Below, in pieces: positions 1 through 14,468 of a stretch of 64,000 nt of DNA. Every line of letters starts with the position of its first letter. The stretch's first letter is position 1. The notes beneath the pieces were generated by a model. It saw nothing but the letters and a program-made list of their open reading frames with translations. It had not been told where the DNA came from and did no database searches. This DNA comes from Scylla paramamosain (Eukaryota > Arthropoda > Malacostraca > Decapoda > Portunidae): contig NC_087158.1 in assembly GCF_035594125.1 (NCBI RefSeq), positions 10,054,300-10,118,299 on the forward strand, given 5' to 3'. Position numbers and translations under genes: made by a program.

Positions 1-1745
1 TTCTGTTCCCTCCTACTTTCTCTATCCTCATTTTCGATCCAAAGCTGGATGCTGCGTTTATGTACGCAATGACTTAACCTGCTCTCGTGCCCACGCTCTT
101 GAATCTTCCGAGTTTTCCACCATCTGGCTACGACTACAGAGTCATTCTCATACTAAATTTATCTGTGCTGTATACCTCTCTCCTAACTCCTCTGACTATA
201 AGAAATTCTTTAACTACTTAACTTCCAAAGTGGAGCACATTCTGACTCTCTTCCCTTTTGCAGAGATCTCCATTCTTGGAGACTTCAATGTTCACCACCA
301 GCTTTGGCTTTCCTCTCCCTTCACTGACCATCCTGGTGAACTAGCCTACAACTTTGCTATCCTCCATGACCTAGAGCAATTGGTGCAACTTCCTACTCGT
401 ATTCCTGACCGTCTTGGAGATACGCTCAACATTCTTGACCTTTTCCTGACCTCTAATCCTTCTGCTTATGCTGTCACCCTTTCTTTTCCGTTGAGCCCCT
501 CCGATCACAATCTCATATCTTTATCTTGTCCTATCACTCCAATCCCTCCTCAGGATCCCCCTAAGCGAAGGTGCCTCTGGCGTTTTGCCTCTGCTAGTTG
601 GGGGGAGCTGAGGAGGTATTTTGCTGATTTTCCTTGGAATGACTATTGCTTCCGTGTCAGAGACCCGTCTTTGTGTGCTGAGCGCATAACAGAGGTGATA
701 GTGTCTGGCATGGAGGCGTACATTCCTCACTCTTTTTCTCGTCCTAAACCTTCTAAACCTTGGTTTAACACAGCTTGTTCTCGTGCTATACATGATAGAG
801 AGGTGGCCCACAAAAGGTACTTAAGCCTTCCATCACCAGAATCTCATGCACTTTATATTTCTGCACGGAACCATGCCAAGTCTGTTCTCCAGCTAGCCAA
901 AAACTCCTTCATTAACAGAAAATGTCAAAACCTTTCAAGATCTAACTCCCCTCGTGATTTCTGGCATCTAGCCCAAAATATCTCCAATAACTTTGCTTCT
1001 TCTTCTTTCCCTCCTCTACTTCAACCAGATGGCACCACTGCTATCACATCTATTTCTAAAGCTGAACTCTTTGCTCAAACCTTTGCTAAAAACTTTACCT
1101 TGGACGATTCTGGGCTTGTTCCTCCCTCTCCTCCACCCTCTGACTACTTCATGCCACGTATTAAAATTCTTCGTAATGATGTTTTCCATGCCCTCGCTGG
1201 TCTAAACCCTCGGAAGGCTTATGGATCTGATGGGGTCCCTCCTATTGTTCTCCGAAACTGTGCCTCCGTGCTTGCACCTTGCCTAGTCAAACTCTTTCAG
1301 CTCTGTCTGTCAACATCTACCTTTCCTTCTTGCTGGAAGTTTGCCTACATTCAACCTGTTCCTAAAAAGGGTGACCGCTCTAATCCCTCAAACTACCGTC
1401 CTATTGCTTTAATTTCCTGCTTATCTAAAGTTTTTGAATCTATCCTCAACAGGAAGATTCTTAAACATCTATCACTTCACAACCTTCTATCTGATCGCCA
1501 GTATGGGTTCCGTCGAGGCCGCTCTACTGGTGATCTTCTGGCTTTCCTTACTGAGTCTCGGTCATCCTCTTTTAGAGACTTTGGTGAAACTTGTCAATGA
1601 CACTCAACTGTCCCCCTCTTCTACACTGAACATCCTCGGTCTGTCCTTTACTTATAATCTGAACTGGATACTTCACATCTCATCTCTAGCTAAAACAGCT
1701 TCTATGAAGTTAGGTGTTCTGAGACGTCTCCGCCAGTTTTTTCTC
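1..1745 (+). mobile_element. L-alpha LINE copy A, 5' cut by window edge, internally deleted
   Basis: Non-LTR retrotransposon of the Jockey/CR1 group by its EN-RT protein. The copy enters the window inside the endonuclease and runs into the RT fingers. Comparison with copy C shows about 500 bp missing at 1598/1599: the text jumps from the start of the RT palm (GGTGAAACTT) to TCAATGACACTCAACTG, which in copy C lies at 22260. The copy then continues to about 1745 and stops abruptly at the inverted copy B. The deletion removes the YADD catalytic box, so the copy cannot encode an active RT. Confidence 0.9.
2..1600 (+). pseudogene. EN-RT protein fragment of L-alpha copy A
   Basis: One reading frame is open from base 2 to a TGA at 1598-1600, so the true N-terminus lies outside the window. 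It shows the APE-type endonuclease motifs GDFNVHH (near 279-300) and SDHN (near 500-511), then a linker, then RT fingers with [19 protein letters not shown] (about 1357-1413) and [17 protein letters not shown]. The product would nick target DNA and copy the element RNA. The palm domain with the YADD aspartates is absent because of the internal deletion, and the last codons (GETCQ) come from the deletion junction. The deletion is seen directly by comparison with copies B and C. The function is known for the family. Confidence 0.88.
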
Positions 1746-2245
1746 AGTTGAGTGTCATTGAAGAAGAGGGGATAGTTGTCTGGAAGGTTGTGTCGAGTTG
1801 ATACATGGAGGAATTGTGTTTTTGAGGCATTGAACAATACCAAGTTTGCTCTGCCCCAATCAGAAATTTTAGAAAGATCAGAAGTCAGGCGTTCTGTGGT
1901 TTCCCTGCGTGATATGTTTACCTCCTGAAGGGTTGGACGTCTATGAAAAGACGTGGAAAAGTGCAGGGTGATATCATCAGCGTAGGAGTGGATAGGACAA
2001 GAAGTTTGGTTTAGAAGATCATTAATGAATAATAAGAAGAGAGTGGGTGACAGGACAGAACCCTGAGGAACACCACTGTTAATAGATTTAGGAGAAGAAC
2101 AGTGACAATCTACCACAGCAGCAATAGAACAGTCAGAAAGGAAACTTGAGATGAAGTTACAGAGAGAAGGATAGAAACCGTAGGAGGGTATTTTGGAAAT
2201 CAAAGCTTTGTGCCAGACTCTATCAACAGCTTTTGATATGTCCAA
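1673..2245 (-). pseudogene. RT palm fragment of L-alpha copy B
   Basis: The frame begins MDISKAVDRVWHKAL (palm motif with the first catalytic Asp), continues through GVPQGSVLSPTLFLLFINDL and reaches HSYADDITLHF, the YADD catalytic box. It then follows the thumb region to FFNDTQL. The last residues (RKNWRRRLRTP onward) are antisense read-through into copy A after 1746 and are not part of the RT. The catalytic residues are intact here but the domain is detached from its endonuclease and C-terminus. Confidence 0.85.
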
Positions 2246-3028
2246 GGCAAGAGCAAAAGTCTCACCAAAATCTTTAAAAGAGGATGACCAAGACTCAGTA
2301 AGGAAAGCCAGAAGATCACCAGTAGAGCGACCTTGACGGAACCCATACTGGCGATCAGATAGAAGGTTGTGAAGTGATAGATGTTTAAGAATCTTCCTGT
2401 TGAGGAGAGATTAAAAAACTTTAGATAGGCAGGAAATTAAAGCAATAGGACGGTAGTTTGAGGGATTAGAACAGCCACCCTTTTTAGGAAAAGGTTGAAT
2501 GTAGGCAAACTTCCAGCAAGAAGGAAAGGTAGATGTTGACAGACAGAGCTGAAAGAATTTGACTAGGCAAGGTGCAAGCACGGAGACACAGTTTTGGAGA
2601 ACAATAGGAGGGACCCCATCAGGTCCATAAGCCTTCCGAGGGTTTAGGCCAGTGAGGGCATGGAAAACATCATTGCGAAGAATTTTAATACGTGGCATGA
2701 AGTAGTCAGAGGGTGGAGGAGAGGGAGGAACAAGCCCAGAATCGTCCAAGGTAGAGATTTTAGCAAAGGTTTGAGCAGAGTTCAGCTTTAGAAATAGATG
2801 TGATAGCATCTGGTTGAAATAGAGGAGGGAAAGAAGAAGATGCAAAGTTATTGGAGATATTTTTGGCTAGATGCCAGAAATCACGAGGGGAGTTAGATCT
2901 TGAAAGGTTTTGACATTTTCTGTTAATGAAGGAGTTTTTGACTAGTTGGAGAACAGACTTGGCATGGTTCCGGGCAGAAATATAAAGTGCATGAGATTCT
3001 GGTGATGGAAGGCTTAAGTAGCTTTTGT
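1746..3028 (-). mobile_element. L-alpha LINE copy B, truncated at both ends, opposite to copy A
   Basis: Reading the minus strand from 3028 gives the L-alpha EN-RT linker ([18 protein letters not shown]), RT fingers and RT palm up to the segment ending in CACTCAAC, where it abuts copy A tail to tail. It lacks the endonuclease and everything downstream of the palm, including the 3' UTR, so it is not a simple 5'-truncated insertion. The 5' boundary runs into a short GT-rich stretch at 3029. A twin-priming inversion, recombination between two copies, or an assembly join could produce this arrangement. Confidence 0.85.
2411..3028 (-). pseudogene. Linker and RT fingers fragment of L-alpha copy B
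   Basis: Two overlapping frames (3028 to about 2760 and 2845 to 2411) together give the linker ([16 protein letters not shown]) and RT fingers ([31 protein letters not shown]). The frame changes near 2800, where a few bases around the GATGGCACCAC segment of copy A are missing. A further break near 2410 separates it from the palm frame. No ATG of its own is expected. Confidence 0.8.
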
Positions 3029-3950
3029 GTGTGTGTGAGTGTGTGTGAGTATCATTCCTTTCCTTACTTTCATTTTTCCTTCCCATTTTCTTATTTTCAT
3101 CCGTACCACATTTTTCTTTTTTTCGTTTCATCCTATATTCTAATCTTTGTGGTCGAAGTATCTTAATATTCTCAGCAAAAATCATCCTTCGTCTTTTTTT
3201 TTTTCTTACTTCCTTACTTTAAAGTAAATAAGTATTTCCAGTATCAAGTTACCTACACCGATTTGTCTTAATTTCTTTTTGGGAGATGCCTGGCAGTTTT
3301 TTCGAGCTCAGACATCATCCTATAATTCCACTGTCCTCTGGCGAAAGTTTACACTCAAAGAAACCATCGAATATAAATCAGGTTCTTTATATTTTCTGCC
3401 TCCCTTGTTTTATCGTTCCTCTTTTCCAGATGTGTTCTTTCCGATCTGATCGTACTGTGCATTAACGACTGGATGCTATTTTATTTTGTTTATATTTGTC
3501 TTCCATCTTACCCATATATTACGATCTCTTCCGTCAATGACGTCTTCTCACATATATGCATTTTTTGTCCTCATTAATGACGGAGTCTGTCCTTACTCTC
3601 TTCCCTCAACTCCCTCATTCTCATCATCATCTTTCTCGTTTCCTAATACTTCTACTAATCATTATTTTTCTACAGTCATCTCGGCTGTCATCGTAGAATT
3701 TCTTGTCCTCCTTTTCCTCCTGCTCCTTCTCTTTCTCTTCCTCCTCCTCACTCTCTTCCCACTCCTAGTTATCTTCTTTCTCCTCTTCCTCCTCCTCCTC
3801 CTCCTCCTCCTCCTCCCCCTCCATTTCCTTCAATAATCCAGAAAGAAAAGACGAAAGAAAAAAAAAACTAAGTGGAGGAGGGAATGGAAGAGGAGTGGGT
3901 TTGGCATAAAGTGGAGAACTCGAATATATTAAGGAATTAGAAAGAACAAT

Positions 3951-3952
<2 letters not shown>
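3029..3952. other. Non-coding stretch with pyrimidine-rich low complexity
   Basis: After a short GT-rich run the sequence is AT-rich and unassigned. From about 3690 to 3835 it becomes a (CTC/CTT) run whose translation is almost all Leu and Phe. I see no gene. Confidence 0.6.

Positions 3953-4032
<80 letters not shown>
3953..4032. repeat. (GA)n microsatellite
   Basis: About 40 uninterrupted GA units. Confidence 0.98.
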
Positions 4033-4034
<2 letters not shown>

Positions 4035-4151
4035 ATGAACGGGCTCATTGCTCCACTTGATTTAAGACATACGAGTATCCTGGAGAATTTGGGCTAATAT
4101 TTCAGGTGTCCTTATTTCCTCTCTCTAAGTGGCTCTCTTCCACCCCCCTCC

Positions 4152-4384
<233 letters not shown>

Positions 4385-4461
4385 TTGATGGAAATTATTT
4401 TTTTTGTCTCAAATTAATGTCTAATATTCTTAAGTATTTTCTTAAACATTCACCGTCTTAG

Positions 4462-4464
<3 letters not shown>

Positions 4465-4552
<88 letters not shown>
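4465..4552. repeat. (GA)n microsatellite
   Basis: About 44 GA units, opposite in purine strand to the preceding array. Confidence 0.98.
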
Positions 4553-4558
<6 letters not shown>

Positions 4559-4855
4559 AGGGAGAATTCACTAGTGTAGAGTGGTTCCAATGACGGTGTG
4601 ATCTGTTTCTAATCGCATATACATATGCATAGATCATACTTTGTATCCGAACATGTTCTTCAAGAAAAAAGGAGACTACAAAACGCCAGTTGACCTTCAG
4701 AGGGTAGCTCCTGAACAAAAACTTACGACACATGTATGCTACCTTAATTCATAACTTTATCTAGCCTACTCTTGAAACTATCTGATGTCTCTGAACGTAC
4801 CACACTTCCTGACTAAAGCAGCCTTATCCACTTCTCCTTTGTTGAACCGTATAAC

Positions 4856-4860
<5 letters not shown>

Positions 4861-4936
<76 letters not shown>
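4861..4936. repeat. (CT)n microsatellite
   Basis: About 38 CT units, ending at the 35-bp sequence that is the inverted copy of 3919-3951. Confidence 0.98.
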
Positions 4937-4940
<4 letters not shown>

Positions 4941-4971
4941 CTCATTGTTCTTTCTAATTCTTTAATATATT

Positions 4972-5157
<186 letters not shown>

Positions 5158-5444
5158 GGGGGGTCAATGACAGCAAAGTTAAAAAAAACTAAAGGTGGGA
5201 AGTACTTTCGTCAATATGTATCTTAAACACTGCAAACATCAGTTTGAAAAGGGAGAGAATTAAAGGTGTGATCTTATCATCCCATTTACCTGTCACTGCT
5301 CACCTCTCATCGCTCGCTTTATGCGTCAATGATTCTGAGGAGCAGGTTCCCCTTCTCTCTTGTGATGATAGTGCTTCTTTCATTCATAAACTGTCATGCC
5401 GGTGAATGGAAGGATGCGACGGTTTTCATGACATGAACACTTAC

Positions 5445-7501
<2,057 letters not shown>

Positions 7502-8756
7502 TTAATGTTTATCCATTTTAGTTCTTTCCTAAATCAACATGCTTTTGCGTAATATTTCTCAGTTTTCGATGCTTCTAGGTCGAGATCGACATTGTCATCA
7601 TTAATGCTGAACTCGTACAATATTTTATAGAACTCTTCAGCTACTTCAACCACCTCATCCTAAATATTTATAATTTGAATTCTTATCTTTCAAATTACTT
7701 ATTGGTTATCTTTAGTAAGTGTTCACATCCGTACTTCATATTCACAGTAATACTTAGAATATTTAGTCATTTATTCAAGCGTCAGTACTATTTTTTTCTA
7801 ACTCCAAGTGCAACTCCATTAAAAAAACGACTGAATATGAAGATTTTGGTCAACATTAATAGTTAATTAAGTTTAAGTTACATCTTTATATTCCTTTTTT
7901 TCCTCGTTTATTCAGCATCGTTCACTGCTAATGACATCAAATTAACGCTCAGTCCTCACATATGTGAAGTAACGCGAGTGAATTAGGAAATCATAATGAG
8001 TGTGCTTTTTGTGCAAGAAAATCTATACATTTTTTACTTTTCAATGACATTATGTTAATAATGAAACGATCATATCTATAAATTTTTAGCAAAGCTTTGG
8101 GACAGAATGTGCTATAAGAATTGTTGCAAAGGCCACTTTTATATTTCAGACAAGAAAGAGTAATGATTTCATGGCGAATTAACATAATGTCCTTAACAAC
8201 AAAACAGGTACACGTAACCGCTCCTTTGTATATACGTAATAAAAGTTTCGTCAAAGCGAAATACTCGTACAAATCTGCGACATGTGCGTAAAATATAAAC
8301 TTCAATAATAATATAGTCTGTATTTATGATGGTCTTCTAGGTCTGTGTCAGCAATCGCTCATTAGAAAGTAAACCCTCAGTCAAGAACTCTAACTAACAA
8401 AGCTTTGTTGCTAAATGATATGATATCATATTTTGTACTCTAATTACAAATGGCGTAGCCTCATACGTCCTGCTGCATGTTAAATCCAAATAATGTTCGT
8501 CCTTGCATAAATATATTGGTTACTGTACCGGTCAGATTTTGTTTCGTGGATTCCCTAAAAGCATTTATCTTTTCTTCCTCTCTAGGCCGTACGACAATAA
8601 AAACTCGCTCATGAAAATAATAATACTCCATGATAATATAGAAGGAACATCCACAATACTCTAACTGCTTCCATATCCCTCTAAATGTGGACGTCCACCT
8701 GTACCGAGGGAGTGTCTGCTCGTACTCTACAGTATATATTATATCTATTATATCGG

Positions 8757-8760
<4 letters not shown>
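7502..8760. other. No gene recognised
   Basis: AT-rich unique-looking DNA. Only short ORFs without recognisable domains on either strand. Confidence 0.5.

Positions 8761-8844
<84 letters not shown>
8761..8844. repeat. (TC)n microsatellite
   Basis: About 42 TC units. Confidence 0.98.
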
Positions 8845-8847
<3 letters not shown>

Positions 8848-9229
8848 TTTTATTTATATATAATACACCATTTTTCATGTTGGGGATTGTACAGGTTAAA
8901 GGAGATATTTTGGGGACCCCTATCCAAAAACCCACCTACCTGTCCAAGGTAAGATCTTATATTTACTGTACAAGTGTCACTATCACTCGTGAGGCCGAGT
9001 CTCTGCTACGTATCAAAGCGTCACTGTCGCAAACGAGACCTAACCAATGCCGTATTCTGTTGACGTGTCACTGTCACTCATTGGCCGAACTTCTAATATC
9101 TATGCCCGTGTCACAGTCACACATTTCACTGAACCACTGGTTCACTAACACTGAATTTCTGGTTTCCGCACGCTGCAACACTAAGGTTGTCCGGGCACTT
9201 GTCCAAGACCAGAAATTTGTTCTACCACT
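8845..9229. other. Unassigned; may hold the 3' UTR of L-beta copy 1
   Basis: The stretch lies on the 3' side of a minus-strand LINE. It contains recurring GTGTCACTGTCACTCAT-like phrases near 8975, 9064 and 9109, too irregular to call a tandem array. No ORF is convincing. Confidence 0.35.
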
Positions 9230-9239
9230 GTACATACTT

Positions 9240-10560
9240 TTGCTTCAACTGTCTTTGGTGGTGATGGAATGAGACCGTGGAGTAGCCAGGGCCAAGGATG
9301 CCGTTGAAACGGCTCTAGTGAGCACCTCAGCGCGGCGTGGCGGCAAGCGGAGCTCCTGTAGGTGGGGTGTCTGTTGCTCCTGCACCTTGTATAGGGTGGT
9401 GAGACCCGCCACGTACCTGCGGTGCTGCAGGCTGTGGAGGCCGGCTTGCTGCTCGGGAAGGCCATCTTCTATCAGACGTTCTGCCCTCCGCTGAATCTTT
9501 TCCAGGACAGCGGTGGGAGGGCGCCGCTCCGCTCCAGCCGGGGCAGGAGAACTCCAGAGAGAAGTGGATCTCAGCTATGTACAGCAGCTCCCGTCCCCTG
9601 CTGTTCAGGAGTCCGGTCATCCTTCTGAGGCAGGCCAGCTTCCCTGCTACTGACCTGGTGAGCTGAGTTATGTGTGCCTGGTAAGTCAGCTTGCTGTCAA
9701 ACGTAACTCCCAGGATCTGCAGCTCTTGCTGAGGCGTAAGTTGCGCCCCATTGAGAGAGGAGCGGATGTCATGCGCCATCCTGGACACCACGAGCAGCTG
9801 CGTTTTTTGGGGGGCGAAGGTGACTTGCCATCTGCGTCCCCGGTTCTCCAGGCGGCGTAGTGTAGTGCTCAACCTTTTGTTCTTCCCCTGGTGCGAAGGG
9901 CAGCGACAAGATAACGTCATCGGCATAAGCGTTGGCGCTCTGAGAGAGGTTAAGCATGTCGTTGACATACACGTGCCAGAGAAATGGGCCCAGCATGCTG
10001 CCCTGTGGAACTCATGCGCCTATTTTCAATGAGGAAGACTGCTGTCCGTTATGGACTACTCGCATCTCCCGCTCGCGCAGGTAATCACCTAGCAACTCCA
10101 GCAGGGCGCCGCCCACTCCGACCGCGTGTAGTCGTTCCACCAAGCCAGCGTGCCATACGGTCACAAGCGCCGGCGGTATCTAGCGCCAGAACAGCCGTGT
10201 ACCTCCCCTGGTCCAGGGCGTCACTCCACTCGTTTGACAGCAGCAGGATGGGGTCTGCTGCCGAGCGAGCCTTCCTGAACCCGAACTGACAGGCGCTGAG
10301 AAGATGCTGGCTGTCGAGTTGGGACGTGAGGCGCCTCGCTAGGATGCCTTCCAGCACCCTCCCCACCACTGACAGCTGGGAGATGGGGTGGTAGTTCGCT
10401 GCCTCCTATCTGCTGCCTTTCTTACTTACTGGCACCACATGGCTGGTCTTCCAGATTCTCAGCCACCTTTCTTGGCACAAGATGGCCCTCGAATAACCTA
10501 GAGAGAGGGTGTGCCAGTACTCCAGAGCACCTGCGAAGTAGGCGGGGACTTACTCCGTCA
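9240..10560 (-). pseudogene. RT and C-terminal remains of L-beta copy 1
   Basis: Frame segments on the minus strand: 10369-10085 with LSACQFGFRKARSAADPILL and LALDTAGACDR (fingers and first palm motif); 9996-9769 with FLWHVYVNDMLNLSQSANA followed by YADDVILSL (catalytic box); 9968-9327 with WQVTFAPQKTQLLVVSRM, LQILGVTFDSKL and LACLRRMTGLL (thumb); and a C-terminal segment in other frames down to about 9240. At least three frameshifts separate these pieces, and the first palm motif reads AGACDR where AGAFDR is expected. No full protein can be made. Confidence 0.78.
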
Positions 10561-10561
10561 G

Positions 10562-11411
<850 letters not shown>

Positions 11412-11569
11412 CTTTTTTTAAACAAATATTTACAGAAAGGCTTAAAATTCCACGTTGAGTATGGAATTATTTAAGAAGCCTATGATAGTATTATTTACAG
11501 GAAATAACACTATACATACTTTACATAAAGATAATAATGCTAATACGATAATACAATAAAATAATAAAA

Positions 11570-12340
11570 ATTTAAAGCACCAGTGGGGACAGGTGCGTGC
11601 TACGCCAGCTGTGGGCTGCCAGCTTTCACCTGGTGCGTGGGACATGTCCTGCACTTGGGGCGTGGCCGCCGTGAACATGTTCCACAGCCACGAAGTCCTG
11701 GCTGTGTAGGTGCGCTGGTGTTGGCTAGAGCGAGATCGAGGCACCTTCACTAGCTCGTCGCTACTGGCCGCAGCTCTGGTGCACCTCTGCACTGTGTGTG
11801 GCAGCAGCCTCAGGGGGTCCAAGGTGAGGGACCCTCTGCACCTGAGTTTTGTGGCACACCACTAGTGCCGACACGTCCCGGCGATGCTCCAGTGACGTTA
11901 CTGGTGGTTGGTGCTGTTGGTCCTCATCGGTGGCCACCAGACGCATGGCTCGCCGCTGCACAGCATCCAGTCTCTGCATGTGGGTGGCGGCACTCGACAT
12001 CCAGGACAGGGCACCGTACTCCATACATGGGCGTATCTGTGCCCTGTATAGCGTGAGGATGCCCCGTGGGTCGAGGGTGTTCGCCATCCTGCGCAGGGCA
12101 GAGACTCGGAGAGAGGTCTGGCGGGCGACGACAGCGATGTGGTGATCGAAGCGTAGGCTGCGGTCCACAGACACGCCCAGGATCTTGATGTAATCCTGAA
12201 GTGGCAGGCTCTTGCCTCCAAAACGCAGCTGTCCTAAAACTGCGTATAAGGCACCTGGGGACCGCGAGATGACCATCGCGAAGGAGGAGAAGACTCCTCG
12301 TCTTCTCAGGAGCAAAGTTAACATGCCACATCTTTCCCCA
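11570..12340 (-). pseudogene. Frameshifted RT thumb and C-terminus of L-beta copy 2
   Basis: After the stop at 12341 the protein resumes in another frame with MWHVNFAPEKTRSLLLL, shifts again to QDYIKILGVSVDRSLRFDHH, ALRRMANTLDPRGILTLYRA and MEYGALSWMSSAATHMQRLD (thumb and C-terminal region), and shifts a third time near 11820 for the last ~80 codons. Similarity to copy 1 and to other Jockey/CR1 RT C-termini supports the join. Small indels break it three times, so the element is dead unless these are sequencing errors in GC-rich DNA. Confidence 0.78.
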
Positions 12341-14386
12341 CTACTCCACCAGTCCGAGCTGCCTGTTCAACTCAGTGACGGCACGCTGACTGTCGAGGCG
12401 GCAGTAGGAGCGGGAGAGTGTGCAGTCGTCGGCGTATGCTGCCACAGATGACAGCTGCCGGAGGAGGTCGTCGATGTATATGTTCCATAGGACTGGGCCC
12501 AAGACGGAGCCTTGTGGAACTGAGGCCCGGACAGGTGAAGGCCTTGATGACTGCCAGTTGACTACTACCTGAAGGGTCCTACCCTGGAGGTAATCTTCTA
12601 GCAGCATTAACAGGTCACCTTGGACACCCTTGGTGCGAAGCTTTTCAATGAGCCCCGCGTGCCAGACCCTGTCAAAAGCCCCAGCAATGTCCAGGGCCAC
12701 CACAAGGGTGTCCAGGCCTTCTTCCAGGGCGTCTTGCCAGTCCTTGGAGATGATGAGGAGGAGGTCTGCGGTGGATCTGCCAGGCCTGAAGCCAAACTGC
12801 CTGTCTGAGAGGAGGTGGTTCTCGCTCTGGTGTTGGTAGATGGCAGCAGCCATTATTTTCTCCAGCAACTTGCCCATCACTGAGAGCAGGGAGATGGGTC
12901 TGTAGTTGTTGGGCTCAGACCTTGAGTTTTTCTTATGGACCAGGACCACACGCGCTTCCTTCCATACTGAGGGCCACTTCTTCTCCCTCAGGCAAGATGT
13001 GAAGACGGTGGTGAGAGGAGCTGACAGCTCTCTAGCGCAGTGCTTGAGGAGCCGTGGGCTGACGTCATCCGGGCCTGTGGCTTTACCCACATCCACCGCA
13101 CCGAGTAGCCGCTCAACCTGCTCTGCCGTCACCAAGACAGTGGTGACAGTACAATCAGTTTCCGGGGCCAGCTGTGGTACAGGTCGTGCCGAGTCGTCAA
13201 CCTTCATCTTGTTGGCGAAAAGCTCGGCGAGGAGTGTGGCCTTGTCTGCACTGCTCGTGGCAGTGGATCCGTCAGGTCTGGTGAGTGGAGGAAGAGTCTC
13301 GCGGTGACATGCTCCTTGCTGCTCCTTTACCAGATTCCACCAGGTCTTGTTGCCAACACCTGGGCCACTGAGCTTTCGCCTTCTGTCCTCCCTTAGCTGA
13401 TTCCTCGCCCATCTGCAGATAGACATCATCCTCTTACACGCCTCCCGGTGCAGCGTCTTGTTCCTGCGTGACGTGTGTCGCTTGTACCTCACCCAGGCAG
13501 CATGCTTGGCCTCGGCAGATGCTCTGCAGCGAAAACCAAACCAGGCGGGATCATCAGGCCTGGAGAGATATACTCGGCTGGGCAAATGCTGCTGTTGGAG
13601 GGCAAGGAGCCTGGTGGTGAGGGTGCGTGCCTTGGTCTCAGCATCTCCCATTAGAAGGGACTCCCAGTCCGTGTTCTCCATGTCTTGCTTCATGGATGGC
13701 CAGTCCACCCTGTTCCAAAGCCAGACGGTACGCGGGATAGCGTCTTCCCTCGCCGTTTGCAGCTCGACCTGAGACAGCACAGCAAAGTGGTCTGAGCTGC
13801 CCACTGGTCCTAGCTGCTGGCAGCTGATGCTGACTTCGGGTAGGTCTGTCACCACAGGATCCAGCAACCCTCCCCGCTCGTGTGTAGGGAAGGTGACATG
13901 GTTGGTTAGGGCCTGAACAGTCAGGAGATTACTGAAGGCATCCTGCTCCATGTGGAAGTTCAGGTCCCCCACTATCATCACATGGGAACACTTGTGACGC
14001 TGGAGCAGGGTGTCGAGTTCCTCCGTCAGGAAGTCTAGCGGGGCTCGTCCTTGTCTCGGGGGGCGGTACATGACACAGAGAAGCCCACTGTTATCTGCAA
14101 GTACCACCCTAAAGAACAGTGCCTCCATCAGGTGTGGCACGGCTACCTCAAGTTCCTGTGTTTGGAGACCGTCCTTAAAACAGGCAGCGACACCTCCGCC
14201 TGCTCTATTTTTTCGGTCCATCCTCACCCACAGGGAGTAGCCTGATATTTTGCCGAACGTCGGCTCCACCTCGTCACTCAGCCACGTTTCTGTTACTGCG
14301 ACAATGTCAGCACTATGTCTCAGCACGAAATTGTGGCTAAGGTCACCTACACTGGTGCGGAGTCCTCTCACGTTGGCGGAGACCAC
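12341..14386 (-). CDS. L-beta ORF2 endonuclease-reverse transcriptase, C-terminally frameshifted
   Basis: This 681-codon frame is the longest real coding frame in the window. N-terminal APE-type endonuclease: SANVRGLRTSVGDL (metal-binding Asn), VTETWL (Glu), IVGDLNFHM (Asp and Asn) and SSDHFAVL (catalytic Asp-His). A linker with NKTWWNLVKEQQG follows. RT: GPDDVSPRLLKHC, RPISLLSVMGKLLEKIM, DRQFGFRPGRSTADLL, VALDIAGAFDRVWH (first catalytic Asp), SVPQGSVLGPVLWNIYIDDL and AAYADDCTL (YADD). It stops shortly after the palm because of a frameshift near 12341. The frame has no clear ATG here: position 14386 is a GTG, and the frame stays open upstream across the end of ORF1, so translation may depend on ORF1. 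Confidence 0.85.
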   Translation of the reverse strand: MVSANVRGLRTSVGDLSHNFVLRHSADIVAVTETWLSDEVEPTFGKISGYSLWVRMDRKNRAGGGVAACFKDGLQTQELEVAVPHLMEALFFRVVLADNSGLLCVMYRPPRQGRAPLDFLTEELDTLLQRHKCSHVMIVGDLNFHMEQDAFSNLLTVQALTNHVTFPTHERGGLLDPVVTDLPEVSISCQQLGPVGSSDHFAVLSQVELQTAREDAIPRTVWLWNRVDWPSMKQDMENTDWESLLMGDAETKARTLTTRLLALQQQHLPSRVYLSRPDDPAWFGFRCRASAEAKHAAWVRYKRHTSRRNKTLHREACKRMMSICRWARNQLREDRRRKLSGPGVGNKTWWNLVKEQQGACHRETLPPLTRPDGSTATSSADKATLLAELFANKMKVDDSARPVPQLAPETDCTVTTVLVTAEQVERLLGAVDVGKATGPDDVSPRLLKHCARELSAPLTTVFTSCLREKKWPSVWKEARVVLVHKKNSRSEPNNYRPISLLSVMGKLLEKIMAAAIYQHQSENHLLSDRQFGFRPGRSTADLLLIISKDWQDALEEGLDTLVVALDIAGAFDRVWHAGLIEKLRTKGVQGDLLMLLEDYLQGRTLQVVVNWQSSRPSPVRASVPQGSVLGPVLWNIYIDDLLRQLSSVAAYADDCTLSRSYCRLDSQRAVTELNRQLGLVE

Positions 14387-14468
14387 GGTCAGGTGACAGC
14401 TGGGGCGTCTGTTCCCTTGCCTCCTCGCGTTGGCTTGGGAATGAGGTGTGGTGGTGAGGCGAGACGCA

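Larger units (their letters stand above)
812..3028. repeat. Long inverted repeat formed by L-alpha copies A and B
   Basis: The arms are about 812-1598 (+) and about 2248-3028 (-). They carry the same L-alpha linker and RT segment in opposite orientation, about 780 bp each, separated by about 650 bp. By eye the arms differ at only a few percent of positions. The two elements meet at about 1745/1746. Confidence 0.85.

Noticed and set aside
3486..3836. 116-codon Leu/Phe-rich ORF resembling membrane segments
   Set aside because: Low-complexity CTC/CTT DNA explains the composition. No conserved pattern.
12906..13772. Plus-strand ORFs over L-beta copy 2
   Set aside because: Antisense shadows of the EN-RT frame in GC-rich DNA.
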